A DNA stretch of 64,000 nt, from assembly GCF_001500045.1 (NCBI RefSeq), contig NZ_LQIX01000001.1:310001-374000 (forward strand), read 5' to 3'. Of this stretch, positions 17,010 to 26,851 are shown piece by piece. Source of the stretch: Mycobacterium sp. GA-1199. Lineage in GTDB: Bacteria > Actinomycetota > Actinomycetes > Mycobacteriales > Mycobacteriaceae. The notes under the pieces were generated by a model. The model did no database searches. It was not told the origin of the DNA and worked only from the letters and a program-made list of their open reading frames with translations. Each line of letters starts with the position of its first letter. The first letter of the stretch is position 1. The position numbers and the translations under genes are program-made.

Positions 17010-20000
17010 ATGGGCTGGCATACCGGGCCGCCGAGCTGGGTGGAAATGGAGCGCGTGCTCAACGGCAAACCGCGCCGCGCCGGCGCTTGGCCGATCGATG
17101 AGCAGATCGGCGACGGCGGTGACAGCCCCGCCTGGTCCAGCAAGCGCGGCGAGTACCAACCGCTCGACCTCCAGCGGCCCAGGTCCTCGGTCCCGTATGC
17201 CGAACTGCACGCGCATTCGGCGTACAGCTTCCTCGACGGCGCCAGCACACCGGAGGAACTGGTCGAGGAGGCGGCCCGACTGGATCTGCGGGCGATCGCG
17301 CTGACCGACCACGATGGCCTCTACGGTGTGGTGCGCTTCGCCGAAGCCGCCAAGGAACTCGATATGTCGACGGTGTTCGGCGCCGAACTGTCGCTGGGCG
17401 GGGGGAACCGGACCGAAGACCCCGACCCACCCGGCCCGCACCTACTGGTGCTTGCGCGCGGCCCCGAGGGCTACCGGCGGCTGTCGCGCGAACTCGCCAA
17501 GGCGCACCTGGCCGGCGGTGAGAAGGGCAAACTGCAATACGACTACGACGCATTGACCGAAGCGGCCGGCGGCCACTGGCACATCCTCACCGGATGCCGC
17601 AAAGGCGATGTCAGACAAGCTCTTTCCGCGGACGGACCGAAGGCGGCGAGCCGTGCGCTCGCCGACCTCGTCGACCGCTTCGGCCGCGACCGGGTCAGCG
17701 TCGAACTGACCCACCACGGGCACCCCTGCGACGACGAACGCAACGACATTCTTGCCGAGCTGGCACCCCGGTTCGGCCTGAGCGTGGTCGCGACCACCGC
17801 CGCCCATTTCGCCGAACCGTCACGCGGTCGCCTGGCCATGGCGATGGGTGCGATCCGCGCCCGCCACTCGATGGACGAGGCCGCGGGCTACCTTGCCCCG
17901 CTGGGCGGTTCGCATCTGCGGTCCGGCGCGGAGATGGCGCGACTGTTCGCCGACCGGCCCGAGGTGGTGACCGCCGCGGCCGACCTCGGTGAGCAATGCG
18001 CGTTCGGGCTCGCCCTGATCGCACCCCAGTTGCCGCCATTCGACGTCCCCGAGGGTCACACCGAGGACAGCTGGCTGCGCCACCTGGTCATGGCGGGGGC
18101 CCGTAACAGGTATGGCCCACCGCAGCGGGCGCCGCGCGCATACGCGCAGATCGAACATGAGCTGAAAGTCATTGAGCAGCTGACCTTCCCCGGGTACTTC
18201 CTGGTGGTCCACGACATCACCCGGTTCTGCAAAGAGAACGGCATCCTGGCTCAGGGCAGGGGATCGGCGGCCAATTCCGCGGTCTGCTACGCGCTCGGTG
18301 TCACCAACGTCGACCCCGTCGCCAACGAGTTGCTGTTCGAACGGTTCCTGTCCCCGGCGCGCGACGGCCCACCCGACATCGACATCGACATCGAATCGGA
18401 CCTGCGGGAGAAGGCCATTCAGTACGTCTATGACCACTACGGCCGCGACTACGCCGCGCAGGTCGCCAACGTCATCACCTACCGCGGCCGCAGCGCGGTG
18501 CGCGATATGGCCCGCGCGCTCGGCTTCTCACAGGGCCAGCAAGACGCGTGGAGCAAGCAGCTTGGTCAGTGGGGCAACCTCGCCGAGGCACCGCACACCG
18601 AGGACATTCCCGAAGCGGTGGTCGACCTGGCCAAACAAATCTCCAACCTGCCCCGGCACATGGGCATCCACTCCGGCGGCATGGTCATCTGCGACCGGCC
18701 CATCGCCGACGTGTGCCCGGTCGAATGGGCCCGGATGGAGAACCGCAGTGTGCTGCAGTGGGACAAAGACGATTGCGCGGCAATCGGTTTGGTGAAGTTC
18801 GACATGCTCGGCCTCGGCATGCTCTCGGCGCTGCACTACTGCATCGACCTGGTGCGCGAGCACAAGGGCATCGACGTCGACCTGGCGAAACTGGACCTGT
18901 CCGAGCCCGCCGTGTACGAGATGCTACAGAAAGCGGACTCCGTCGGGGTGTTCCAGGTGGAGTCGCGCGCCCAGATGGCGACCCTGCCGCGGCTCAAACC
19001 CCGCGTGTTCTACGACCTGGTCGTCGAGGTGGCGCTGATCCGGCCCGGCCCCATCCAGGGCGGGTCGGTGCATCCGTACATCAAGCGACGCAACGGAGAA
19101 GAAGCCGTCACCTACGACCACCCGTCGATGGAGCCCGCGTTGCACAAGACGCTGGGGGTGCCGCTGTTCCAGGAGCAACTCATGCAGCTCGCGGTGGACT
19201 GCGCGGGTTTCTCCGCCGCCGAGGCCGACCAGCTGCGCCGCGCGATGGGATCTAAGCGGTCGACCGAACGGATGCGCCGGCTGCGGAGCAGGTTCTACGA
19301 CGGTATGCGCCAGCGTCACGGCATCACTGGCGAAGTCGCCGACCGCATCTACGAGAAGCTTGAAGCTTTCGCGAATTTCGGTTTCCCCGAGAGTCATTCG
19401 TTGAGCTTCGCATCGCTGGTGTTCTACTCCTCGTGGTTCAAATTGCATCACCCCGCCGCGTTCTGCGCCGCGCTGCTGCGGGCCCAGCCGATGGGCTTCT
19501 ACTCACCGCAAACCCTGGTGGCCGATGCCCGCCGGCACGGTGTCACCGTGCACGGGCCGGACGTCAACGCCAGCCTGGCGCACGCGACTCTGGAGAACGC
19601 GGGCACCGAAGTGCGGTTGGGTCTGGGGGCGGTCCGGCACATCGGCGACGAACTGGCCGAGCAGCTCGTCGAGGAGCGAAAGGCCAACGGCGCGTTCACT
19701 TCTCTGTTGGACCTGACGCAGCGAGTGCAGCTGTCCGTGCCGCAGACCGAGGCGCTGGCCACCGCGGGGGCGCTGGGCTGCTTCGGCATCACCCGGCGCG
19801 AAGGGTTGTGGGCGGCGGGTGCGGCCGCCGGCCAGCGACCCGACCGACTGCCGGGTGTGGGCGCGTCGTCGCACGTTCCCTCGCTGCCGGGGATGACCGA
19901 ACTCGAGCTGGCCGCCGCCGACGTGTGGGCGACCGGGGTCTCACCCGACAGCTATCCGACGCAGTTCCTCCGTGGAGATCTCGATGACCTCGGTGTCATC

Positions 20001-20306
20001 CCGGCGGGCAAGCTACTGGACGTGCCCGACGGCTCGAGGGTGTTGGTGGCCGGGGCTGTGACGCACCGACAGCGGCCCGCAACCGCGCAGGGGGCGACCT
20101 TCCTCAACCTCGAGGACGAGACCGGAATGGTCAACATCATCTGCTCGCGCGGGGTGTGGGCGCGGTACCGCAAGCTGGCGCAGACGGCTCCGGCCCTGCT
20201 GATCCGCGGTCAGGTGCAGAACGCCACCGGCGCCGTCACCGTCGTCGCCGAGCGGATGGGCAAGCTCACCTTGGCGATCGGCTCCAAATCTCGCGACTTC
20301 CGCTAG
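17010..20306 (+). CDS. dnaE2: Error-prone DNA polymerase III alpha subunit DnaE2
   Basis: 1098 aa (M. tuberculosis Rv3370c, about 1080). It is the translesion polymerase of the mycobacterial mutasome, responsible for damage-induced mutagenesis with ImuA' and ImuB. The N-terminal PHP domain begins with ELHAHSAYSFLDGAS near residue 65. The polymerase palm has the catalytic PDIDIDIESD near residue 450. Finger, helix-hairpin-helix and C-terminal OB-fold regions follow (LNLEDETGMVNIICS near 1040). It lacks the extra C-terminal part of replicative DnaE1. Controlled by its own SOS box, 9 kb from imuA'-imuB. The next gene begins 17 bases downstream on the same strand. Confidence 0.97.
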   Translation: MGWHTGPPSWVEMERVLNGKPRRAGAWPIDEQIGDGGDSPAWSSKRGEYQPLDLQRPRSSVPYAELHAHSAYSFLDGASTPEELVEEAARLDLRAIALTDHDGLYGVVRFAEAAKELDMSTVFGAELSLGGGNRTEDPDPPGPHLLVLARGPEGYRRLSRELAKAHLAGGEKGKLQYDYDALTEAAGGHWHILTGCRKGDVRQALSADGPKAASRALADLVDRFGRDRVSVELTHHGHPCDDERNDILAELAPRFGLSVVATTAAHFAEPSRGRLAMAMGAIRARHSMDEAAGYLAPLGGSHLRSGAEMARLFADRPEVVTAAADLGEQCAFGLALIAPQLPPFDVPEGHTEDSWLRHLVMAGARNRYGPPQRAPRAYAQIEHELKVIEQLTFPGYFLVVHDITRFCKENGILAQGRGSAANSAVCYALGVTNVDPVANELLFERFLSPARDGPPDIDIDIESDLREKAIQYVYDHYGRDYAAQVANVITYRGRSAVRDMARALGFSQGQQDAWSKQLGQWGNLAEAPHTEDIPEAVVDLAKQISNLPRHMGIHSGGMVICDRPIADVCPVEWARMENRSVLQWDKDDCAAIGLVKFDMLGLGMLSALHYCIDLVREHKGIDVDLAKLDLSEPAVYEMLQKADSVGVFQVESRAQMATLPRLKPRVFYDLVVEVALIRPGPIQGGSVHPYIKRRNGEEAVTYDHPSMEPALHKTLGVPLFQEQLMQLAVDCAGFSAAEADQLRRAMGSKRSTERMRRLRSRFYDGMRQRHGITGEVADRIYEKLEAFANFGFPESHSLSFASLVFYSSWFKLHHPAAFCAALLRAQPMGFYSPQTLVADARRHGVTVHGPDVNASLAHATLENAGTEVRLGLGAVRHIGDELAEQLVEERKANGAFTSLLDLTQRVQLSVPQTEALATAGALGCFGITRREGLWAAGAAAGQRPDRLPGVGASSHVPSLPGMTELELAAADVWATGVSPDSYPTQFLRGDLDDLGVIPAGKLLDVPDGSRVLVAGAVTHRQRPATAQGATFLNLEDETGMVNIICSRGVWARYRKLAQTAPALLIRGQVQNATGAVTVVAERMGKLTLAIGSKSRDFR

Positions 20307-20323
20307 CCCGCTACGGTTGAGCG

Positions 20324-21472
20324 GTGCGGCGACCCGTCTACCTCCTCGTCGGTGCGGGGACCGCACTGATCGCCTGCTGCTACGGCTTCGGCCGGTTCTC
20401 CTACGGACTGTTCGCCCCGGTGTTCGGCGAGACCTTCGCACTGAGCTCCACCATCACCGGCGTCATCGGCGCCGGCAGCTACATCGGCTACTGCGCGGCC
20501 ATCACCGCCAGCCTGCTGCTGACCGACCGCATCGGCCCGCGACGTGTCGCGGTCGCCGCCGGAGTCGTTGCCACACTGGGGATCTCCCTCATCGCGCTGG
20601 CGCCCTCGGCGTGGGTGCTCGCGGTCGGTGTGCTGGTCGCGGGCTGCAGCACCGGCATCGTCTCGCCTCCACTGGCCGCGGCGGTCGCCGAACACGTGCC
20701 GCCGAACACGGCGGACCGCGCGCAGACCGTGGTCAACGGGGGCACCGGGATCGGGGTCGTGCTGTCGGCGCCGATCGCACTGTTGTTGCTGAGCCACTGG
20801 CGCGCCGCGTGGGTGGTGTACGCGCTGGTGTCGGCGGCGGTGACGATCTGGGTGTTCTACGCCGTCCCCGCCTCAACGCAGCGCGCCGCGAAACGGGTCG
20901 ATCGGCTCTGGCGCCCAGGCACATTCGGCTTGCTGCTGGCATCCCTGCTGACGGGCATCGGCAGTGTCGCGGTGTGGACTTTCGGCCGCGACCTGATCAC
21001 CACGGTCGGCGGGGCCGGCGCCACCCGCTCGTCGTTGCTGTGGATCCTCATCGGCGCAGCCGGCATCGCCGGGGCGCTCGCGGGCGATGCGGTGCAGCGG
21101 ATCGGATTGCAGTGGGCCTGGGTGGCCGCGACCGTCACGATGGCCTCGGCGACGGCGCTGTTGGCGGTCGCCCCGTGGAACCTCGGCGTGATCGTCGCGG
21201 CCGCTACGCTGTTCGGCGGGTCCTACATCGCGTTGACGGGACTGGCGTTGCTATGGGGCGCACGGCTGTATCCCGACAGCACCTCCACGGGTGTCGGGCT
21301 GTCGTTCTTCACGCTCGCGGCCGGTCAAGCCCTGGGCGCGCCGGCGGCCGGTGCGCTCATCGACCTGGCCGGTGGACGGACCGCGTTCGGTGCGATCGCC
21401 GCGGTCGGCCTGTGTGCGCTTGCGGTGCGGCCGATTCGGACCGCGACGGTGCCGGCGGCGACCCAGCCCTAG
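20324..21472 (+). CDS. MFS transporter, YbfB/YjiJ type
   Basis: 382 aa, GTG start. About twelve membrane helices are seen, with the N-terminal segment YGFGRFSYGLFAPVF typical of the YbfB/YjiJ branch of the major facilitator superfamily. A conserved loop, DRIGPRRVAVAAG, lies between helices 2 and 3. The substrate is unknown, and the branch is usually annotated as drug or metabolite exporter. It follows dnaE2 by 17 bases and may be read through with it. Seven bases separate its stop from that of the convergent broken PPOX gene. Confidence 0.85.
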   Translation: MRRPVYLLVGAGTALIACCYGFGRFSYGLFAPVFGETFALSSTITGVIGAGSYIGYCAAITASLLLTDRIGPRRVAVAAGVVATLGISLIALAPSAWVLAVGVLVAGCSTGIVSPPLAAAVAEHVPPNTADRAQTVVNGGTGIGVVLSAPIALLLLSHWRAAWVVYALVSAAVTIWVFYAVPASTQRAAKRVDRLWRPGTFGLLLASLLTGIGSVAVWTFGRDLITTVGGAGATRSSLLWILIGAAGIAGALAGDAVQRIGLQWAWVAATVTMASATALLAVAPWNLGVIVAAATLFGGSYIALTGLALLWGARLYPDSTSTGVGLSFFTLAAGQALGAPAAGALIDLAGGRTAFGAIAAVGLCALAVRPIRTATVPAATQP

Positions 21473-21479
21473 CCCAGCC

Positions 21480-21896
21480 CTAACCCTCGGTCGGTGTGGT
21501 CCAGACCTTGTCGACGCTGATCTTCAGCCGCGTGTCGTAGGCGGCGAGAAACTCGTCGCTGAAACCGAGGCCGGCCGCCTATTCGCCGTATTTCGCGCGA
21601 TACCGCTCGTCGTGCAGCGGGTTCGCGTCCTCGGCGTCGACGGTTGCGGTTCCGCCGACGGCGATGATCCCGCTGCCGTTTCCATCGGAGTCCAGGTTGA
21701 GGCTGACCCGCGGATGCGCACGGATGTGCCTGACCTTGGCGGCGTTCGGTTCGGTATAGACGAGCACGTCGGTGCCGTCGAAGTAAAACCACACCAAGCG
21801 CGGCACGGGTTGTCCCGATTTGGCCACGGTGGTCAACCAGCCGTGTTTGTCCGACGAGAGCCGGTCGGTTACCTCCTGGGTGAAATTGACTGCCAT
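21480..21896 (-). pseudogene. PPOX-class flavin/F420-type oxidoreductase gene (Rv3369-like) with in-frame amber stop
   Basis: The frame starts at an ATG (MAVNFTQEVTDRL) and reads a split-barrel flavin-binding PPOX protein to YRAKYGE at residue 105. It then meets TAG at 21581-21579. The same frame continues without another stop for 32 more residues, AAGLGFSDEF...KVWTTPTEG, to TAG at 21480. The continuation looks like the normal C-terminal helix of the family (total about 138 positions; Rv3369 is 144 aa). A single nonsense substitution is the simplest reading. The truncated 105-aa product would lack the terminal helix. Divergent from its usual neighbour, the nitroreductase, with 22 bases between starts. 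Confidence 0.8.
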
Positions 21897-21906
21897 GACG
21901 CGAATG

Positions 21907-21912
21907 TAGTCT
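21907..21912 (+). promoter_or_regulatory. Candidate -10 element of the nitroreductase gene
   Basis: TAGTCT fits TANNNT and lies six bases before the ATG in a 22-base divergent spacer with no ribosome binding site. A leaderless transcript is inferred. Confidence 0.45.
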
Positions 21913-21918
21913 CGAAAA

Positions 21919-22566
21919 ATGACTTTGAACCTGTCCGCCGACGAAGTTCTGACCACCACCCGTTCGGTGCGCAAGCGGCTCGATTTCGACAAGCCGGTGC
22001 CGCGTGAGGTGCTGCTGGAGTGTCTCGAACTCGCCGTCCAGGCGCCGACCGGATCGAACAGCCAGGCCTGGCAGTGGATGTTCGTCGACGACCCCGAGAA
22101 GAAGACGGCGCTCGCCGAGATCTACCGCACCAGCTGGAAGCTCTACCGCACGATGCCCGAGCCCGAGTACGCCGAGGGTGACAGCCGCGGCGAGCGACGC
22201 CAGGCCGTGGTGTCGTCGGCCGAATACCTCGCCGAGAACATGGAAAAGGCGCCCTGGCTGCTGATCCCGTGCCTCGAGGGGCGGTGCGACGGTGTGCCCG
22301 GCGCCGTCAGCGCCAGCTTCTGGGGTTCGCTGCTGCCCGCGGCGTGGAGCTACATGCTGGCGTTGCGCTCGCGCGGTCTGGGTTCGGCGTGGACCACGCT
22401 GCACCTGCTGGGCGAGGGCGAGAAGCAGGCCGCCGACATCCTCGGAATCCCGCACGACCAGTACAGCCAGGGTGGGCTCTTCCCCATCGCCTACACCAAG
22501 GGCACCGACTTCCGCCCGGCTAAGCGGCTGCCCGTCGAGCAGATCGCCCACTTCAACACGTGGTGA
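21919..22566 (+). CDS. Nitroreductase family protein (Rv3368c-like)
   Basis: 215 aa. FMN-binding nitroreductase fold: the phosphate-contacting TTTRSVRKRLDF is near the N-terminus, QAPTGSNSQAWQW around residue 40-50, and the C-terminal GLGSAWTTLHLL and GGLFPIAYTKG segments follow. These enzymes reduce nitro groups, quinones or F420/flavin-related substrates using NAD(P)H; the natural substrate is unknown. Divergent from the broken PPOX gene, and in M. tuberculosis these two are also neighbours. Its stop meets that of the convergent trmL gene. Confidence 0.9.
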   Translation: MTLNLSADEVLTTTRSVRKRLDFDKPVPREVLLECLELAVQAPTGSNSQAWQWMFVDDPEKKTALAEIYRTSWKLYRTMPEPEYAEGDSRGERRQAVVSSAEYLAENMEKAPWLLIPCLEGRCDGVPGAVSASFWGSLLPAAWSYMLALRSRGLGSAWTTLHLLGEGEKQAADILGIPHDQYSQGGLFPIAYTKGTDFRPAKRLPVEQIAHFNTW

Positions 22567-23031
22567 TCAGAGCGCGCCGCTGAACCCGTGCTGACGCCAC
22601 GCCTCGTACACCGCGACCGCGGCCGCGTTCGACAGGTTCAGTGAGCGCCGACCCGCCAGCATCGGTATCCGGACCTGCGCGGTGATGTGGGGATCGGCCA
22701 GCGTCGCCTCGTCCAGACCGGTCGGTTCGGGCCCGAACATCAGCACGTCACCCAGCCGGTACTCGATATCGGTGAACGGCGTCGACGCGTGCGCGGTGAA
22801 CGCATAAACCCGCTCGGGCGCGATGGTGGCCCACGCCGCGGCCAGATCTTCGTGGACGGTGACCGACGCCAGGTCGTGATAGTCCAGGCCGGCCCGCCGC
22901 AACTTCGGCTCGGACAGGTCGAAGCCCATCGGTTCCACCAGATGCAGTTCGCAGCCGGTGGCCGCCACCATCCGGATCGCGTTGCCCGTATTGGGCGCGA
23001 TGCGCGGTGAGTAGAACAAGAGATGGAACAA
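22567..23031 (-). CDS. trmL: tRNA (cytidine/uridine-2'-O-)-methyltransferase TrmL (SpoU family)
   Basis: 154 aa from a TTG start, the same length as Rv3366. AGAGG lies about five bases upstream of the TTG, and no ATG or GTG suits the family start. SPOUT methyltransferase motifs: PRIAPNTGNAIRM (motif 1), LMFGPEPTGLD (motif 2) and RSLNLSNAAAVAVYEAWR (motif 3, knot region). TrmL methylates the wobble 2'-O of tRNA-Leu. Divergent from a small methyltransferase gene, 49 bases apart. Confidence 0.92.
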   Translation of the reverse strand: MFHLLFYSPRIAPNTGNAIRMVAATGCELHLVEPMGFDLSEPKLRRAGLDYHDLASVTVHEDLAAAWATIAPERVYAFTAHASTPFTDIEYRLGDVLMFGPEPTGLDEATLADPHITAQVRIPMLAGRRSLNLSNAAAVAVYEAWRQHGFSGAL

Positions 23032-23080
23032 CGACGACCTCTCGGTGGGGCAGCGCTTCGGGCCAGGGGATAATGCTCGC

Positions 23081-23686
23081 ATGGTCGCGCAGAGCCTCTG
23101 GATGCAGAAGGTGGCCGCCGACCCCGGCCATTCCCACTGGTACATCGAGCGTTTCCGGGCGATGGCGCGAGCCGGTGACGATCTGGTGGGCGAGGCGCGC
23201 CTGATCGACGCGATGGTTCCCCGCGGCGCCCACATCCTGGATGCGGGCTGCGGACCCGGCCGGCTGGGTGGCTACCTGGCCGCCGCCGGTCACCGCGTCG
23301 TCGGCGTCGACGTCGACCCCGCGTTGATCGAGGCGGCCGAACAGGACCATCCCGGCCCGCAGTGGCTCGTCGGCGACCTCGCCGAACTCGACCTGCCCGC
23401 ACGGGGCATCACCGAGAGGTTCGACGTCATCGTGTCGGCGGGCAACGTCATGACCTTCTTGGCGCCGAGCACCAGGGGCGAGGTGCTCACCCGGCTGCGC
23501 GCCCATCTGAAGGACGACGGGCGGGCCGTGATCGGCTTCGGCGCCGGCCGCGACTACGCGTTCGCCGACTTCTTCGACGACGCCTCGAACGCCGGTCTCT
23601 CACCGGATCTGCTGTTGTCCACGTGGGACCTGCGGCCGTTCACCGACGACTCCGACTTCCTCGTCGCGATCCTCCGCCGGGCGTAG
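23081..23686 (+). CDS. Class I SAM-dependent methyltransferase
   Basis: 201 aa from the ATG giving MVAQSLWMQKV. A start 36 bases upstream would overlap the divergent promoter region. Rossmann motif I is LDAGCGPGRLGGYLA near residue 53, motif II has the acidic VGVDVDP, and FDVIVSAGNVMTF follows as post-motif. Substrate unknown. Nothing nearby identifies one; the conservon operon starts 213 bases later. Confidence 0.85.
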   Translation: MVAQSLWMQKVAADPGHSHWYIERFRAMARAGDDLVGEARLIDAMVPRGAHILDAGCGPGRLGGYLAAAGHRVVGVDVDPALIEAAEQDHPGPQWLVGDLAELDLPARGITERFDVIVSAGNVMTFLAPSTRGEVLTRLRAHLKDDGRAVIGFGAGRDYAFADFFDDASNAGLSPDLLLSTWDLRPFTDDSDFLVAILRRA

Positions 23687-23899
23687 TCGGCCGGGCCGTA
23701 TCACGATCGGGTCCCGGTATTTGCTCGGTATCCTCACACCGCCTTCCACCTGCGGTTATGAACTCTGTCTGTTCAGTAAGAATGGTGGATTCGGCCGCAC
23801 ATCGCTGGCATACTCGTCCAATTGCCAGGGCCGGAACGCGCCCGCCGGGTGGGCATATCAGTAGAAATCAGTGGGAAGTATCCGAACGGACGTATGCCG

Positions 23900-26428
23900 A
23901 TGAGCGTGTTCTCCCAACTCAAGCAGTCCGACGGCACGCTGATCGACTTCGAACGCGAACCGCAGCCACCGGTCAAACGGCCGTCGCGGTGGGCCTTGTC
24001 CAACTGGCCGGTCCGGTGGAAAGTGCTCGCGATCGTCCTGGTGCCGTTGATCGTGGCCGCAACGTTCGGCGGCTTACGCATCTACGGCGACGTGGCCGCG
24101 GAGGCCGATCTGCGTCGCGCCGCCGAGCGCGCCGAAATGGTGCCCGCGATCGAGGGCTACATGGAGGCGTTGGAAGCGGCGATGCTGGCCACCTCTTCCA
24201 ACGGCGACATGCAGACCGCGCTGAGCCGCTTCGACACCAGCCGTCGTGAGCTCGAGCTCCGGATGGAGGCCACCGACGTCGCGCCCGACGTCCGCCAGGG
24301 CATCACCACGATGGTCAACGACGGTCAGGCGTTGATGGACAAGGTCACCTCGAACAGCGTCGGGTTGCGGGAAAGTATCCAGGCGTATGCGCTGCTGCTG
24401 TTGCCCGCCGAGGATGCGGTGACCGGATCGGTGCGCGTCGACGACGAACGAATCCGCGCCGAAACGGTCGGTCTGGCCCGGGCGATCGGGGCGCGCGGAC
24501 AGATGACGATGCAGACGCTCGCCCTCACGCGCGGTGCGGAACTGCCCGAGCCGGAGTTGCGCACCGCGGTGATCGCACTTGCCGGCACCGAGCCGTCGAC
24601 GCTGTTCGGCATGAACCAGGTGCTCGGGGTCGGATCCCCCGACGCGAAGAAGCTGCAGGCCGAGTTCGTCAAGCGGATGGCGCTGATGACCGACCCGGCG
24701 GTGCCGCTGGTCAACAACCCCGAACTGCTGGGGTCGGTGACCGCGACCGACCAGATCGCCCGCCAGATCATCGAGCGGACCACCGAAGCCGTCACCTCGG
24801 CCGTGCGGGACCGAGCCGATGCTCAGCGCACCACCCTGATCCGCGACGCGGTGATCGTCGGTGTGTCGATGCTGCTCGCGCTGATCATCGTGGTGCTGGT
24901 GGCGCGGACGCTGGTGCGACCGCTGCGGCGCCTGCGCGACAGTGCGCTCAAGGTCGCCCACGAAGACCTCGGCGCGGAGATCGAGCGGGTGCGTGCCGGT
25001 GGTGACGCCTCGCAGATCAGGCCGATCCCGGTGCACACGACCGAGGAGGTCGGCCAGGTCGCGCATGCCGTCGACGAACTGCACGAGCAGGCCGTCTTCC
25101 TCGCGGCCGAACAGTCGCGGTTGCAGTTGCAGATCTCCGACATGTTCGAAACGCTCTCGCGGCGCAGCCGCTCGCTGGTCGACCAGCAGTTGGCATTGAT
25201 CGACCGGCTGGAGCGCAACGAGGAGGATCCCGAGCGGCTGGAAAGCCTGTTCCGGCTGGACCACCTGGCCGCCCGGATGCGACGTAACGGCGCGAACCTG
25301 CTGGTGCTGTCCGGCGCGAGAGTGCCTCGCGAGCAGGCCGAGCCGGTTCCGGTGTCCGCGGTGATCAACGCCGCGGCCTCCGAGGTCGAGGACTACACGC
25401 GGGTCGTCACCGCTACCGTCCCCGACAGTGAGGTCGTCGGCGCGGTAGCCGGTGACCTGGTGCACCTATTGGCCGAACTGCTCGACAACGCGCTGCGCTA
25501 CTCGCCGCCGATTTCGCAGGTTCGGGTGTCGGCCGTGCATACCGCCAACGGCGGACTGGTCATCGAGGTGAGTGACATCGGGCTCGGGATGACCGAGTCG
25601 GATCTGCGGGTTGCCAACACCCGCCTGCAATCGGGTGGACAGGTCGACCCGTACACCGCGCGGCACATGGGGCTGTTCGTAGTCGGTCGCCTCGCCGCGC
25701 AACACGGGCTGGTGGTCCGGCTGCGGTCCACCATCGGCGGCGAGCCGGATTCGGGCACCACCGCGGGTGTGTACGTGCCGGCGGAACTGCTCCGGCGACC
25801 GGGCGAGCCGCACCAGTTCAGTGCGCCCGAGTACGCCACGCCCGCCGACGCCCATGCGGGGGTCGTGACGGCGTTGGCGCTCGACGAGGATCACGCCGAA
25901 CCCGAGTACGACGGTGAGTCGGTTTTGCCGCAGCGCAATCCCGGCGCCAGCGGAATCGCGGCCGTGCCGACCCCGCAGGCCGAGGAAGACCGAGAGCCGG
26001 AACCGGCCGACCGGCCGACGGACACGTCGAGTTTCTTTGCGGCGCGGACGCAGACGGCCGATGCCGACGACTCGATTTACCAGAGCATGCTGTCGGAATG
26101 GCTGGTCGACCCGACCGAGCTCGCCAACAGCGAGGACCTGAACTGGGAGTCGGTGTGGGACCACGGCTGGTCGGTCGCGGCCGCCGCCGACGAGGCCCCG
26201 GTCACCGAAGTCACCGACGAGGGTCTTCCGGTGCGCACGCCGGGTGCCCGCCTCGTGCCGGGAGCCGCGCGGATCGGCGAGGTAGCATCGGCGGCTGAGT
26301 TCGACGCGCCACCGGGAGCCTCGCAACGCGATCCGGAAGCCGTCCGCGCCAGCATCAGCAGCCACTTCGGCGGGGTGCACGCCGGGCGCTCGCACGCACG
26401 AGAGACCAGAGGAACCGATACCGAATGA
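23900..26428 (+). CDS. Conservon sensor-kinase-like protein with nitrate/nitrite-sensing-type extracellular domain
   Basis: 842 aa; an ATG two codons earlier is possible. The order is a short cytosolic tail, a membrane helix near residues 42-60, an extracellular helical sensor of the NIT type to about residue 310, a second helix ([17 protein letters not shown]), HAMP, a dimerisation helix with [10 protein letters not shown] near residue 460, a histidine-kinase ATPase domain with N-box [12 protein letters not shown], and a long acidic, disordered-looking tail. It corresponds to Rv3365c and to CvnA of Streptomyces conservons. Its likely role is to sense a signal and pass it to the roadblock and GTPase partners. 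It overlaps the next gene by four bases (ATGA), so this is a tightly coupled five-gene operon. Confidence 0.88.
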   Translation: MSVFSQLKQSDGTLIDFEREPQPPVKRPSRWALSNWPVRWKVLAIVLVPLIVAATFGGLRIYGDVAAEADLRRAAERAEMVPAIEGYMEALEAAMLATSSNGDMQTALSRFDTSRRELELRMEATDVAPDVRQGITTMVNDGQALMDKVTSNSVGLRESIQAYALLLLPAEDAVTGSVRVDDERIRAETVGLARAIGARGQMTMQTLALTRGAELPEPELRTAVIALAGTEPSTLFGMNQVLGVGSPDAKKLQAEFVKRMALMTDPAVPLVNNPELLGSVTATDQIARQIIERTTEAVTSAVRDRADAQRTTLIRDAVIVGVSMLLALIIVVLVARTLVRPLRRLRDSALKVAHEDLGAEIERVRAGGDASQIRPIPVHTTEEVGQVAHAVDELHEQAVFLAAEQSRLQLQISDMFETLSRRSRSLVDQQLALIDRLERNEEDPERLESLFRLDHLAARMRRNGANLLVLSGARVPREQAEPVPVSAVINAAASEVEDYTRVVTATVPDSEVVGAVAGDLVHLLAELLDNALRYSPPISQVRVSAVHTANGGLVIEVSDIGLGMTESDLRVANTRLQSGGQVDPYTARHMGLFVVGRLAAQHGLVVRLRSTIGGEPDSGTTAGVYVPAELLRRPGEPHQFSAPEYATPADAHAGVVTALALDEDHAEPEYDGESVLPQRNPGASGIAAVPTPQAEEDREPEPADRPTDTSSFFAARTQTADADDSIYQSMLSEWLVDPTELANSEDLNWESVWDHGWSVAAAADEAPVTEVTDEGLPVRTPGARLVPGAARIGEVASAAEFDAPPGASQRDPEAVRASISSHFGGVHAGRSHARETRGTDTE

Positions 26429-26844
26429 CTTATCCGGCTCGTTCGACGCAGCGCGACTCGCTGGACTGGCTGGTCTCCAAATTCGCGCGCGAAGTGTCGG
26501 GGGTGACCCACGCGGTGCTGGTCTCGGCCGACGGGCTGCTGATGGCGGCCAGCGAGCACATCCCCACCGAGCGGGCCGACCAACTCGCGGCGGTGGCCTC
26601 CGGACTGGCGAGCCTGTCCACGGGCGCGGCGCAACTCTTCGACGGGGGCCACGTGCTGCAGTCGGTGGTCGAAATGGAGAACGGCTACCTGCTCTTGATG
26701 CGGGTCGGCGACGGCTCGAACCTGGCCACCCTGGCCGCACGCAACTGCGACATCGGCCAGATCGGTTACGAGATGGCGGTATTGGTCGAGCGGGTCGGCA
26801 CCGTCGTCCAGTCCGCGCGACGACGCGCACCCCAGCATTCGTGA
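26425..26844 (+). CDS. Roadblock/LC7-domain protein (conservon component)
   Basis: 139 aa, matching Rv3364c and CvnB. A single roadblock/LC7 fold covers residues 10-125 ([17 protein letters not shown] and [18 protein letters not shown]). Such proteins act as GTPase-activating or scaffold partners of small Ras-like GTPases, here presumably of the GTPase two genes on. AGAGGA precedes the overlapping ATG. The C-terminal residues are basic. Confidence 0.9.
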   Translation: MTYPARSTQRDSLDWLVSKFAREVSGVTHAVLVSADGLLMAASEHIPTERADQLAAVASGLASLSTGAAQLFDGGHVLQSVVEMENGYLLLMRVGDGSNLATLAARNCDIGQIGYEMAVLVERVGTVVQSARRRAPQHS

Positions 26845-26851
26845 GCCGCCG

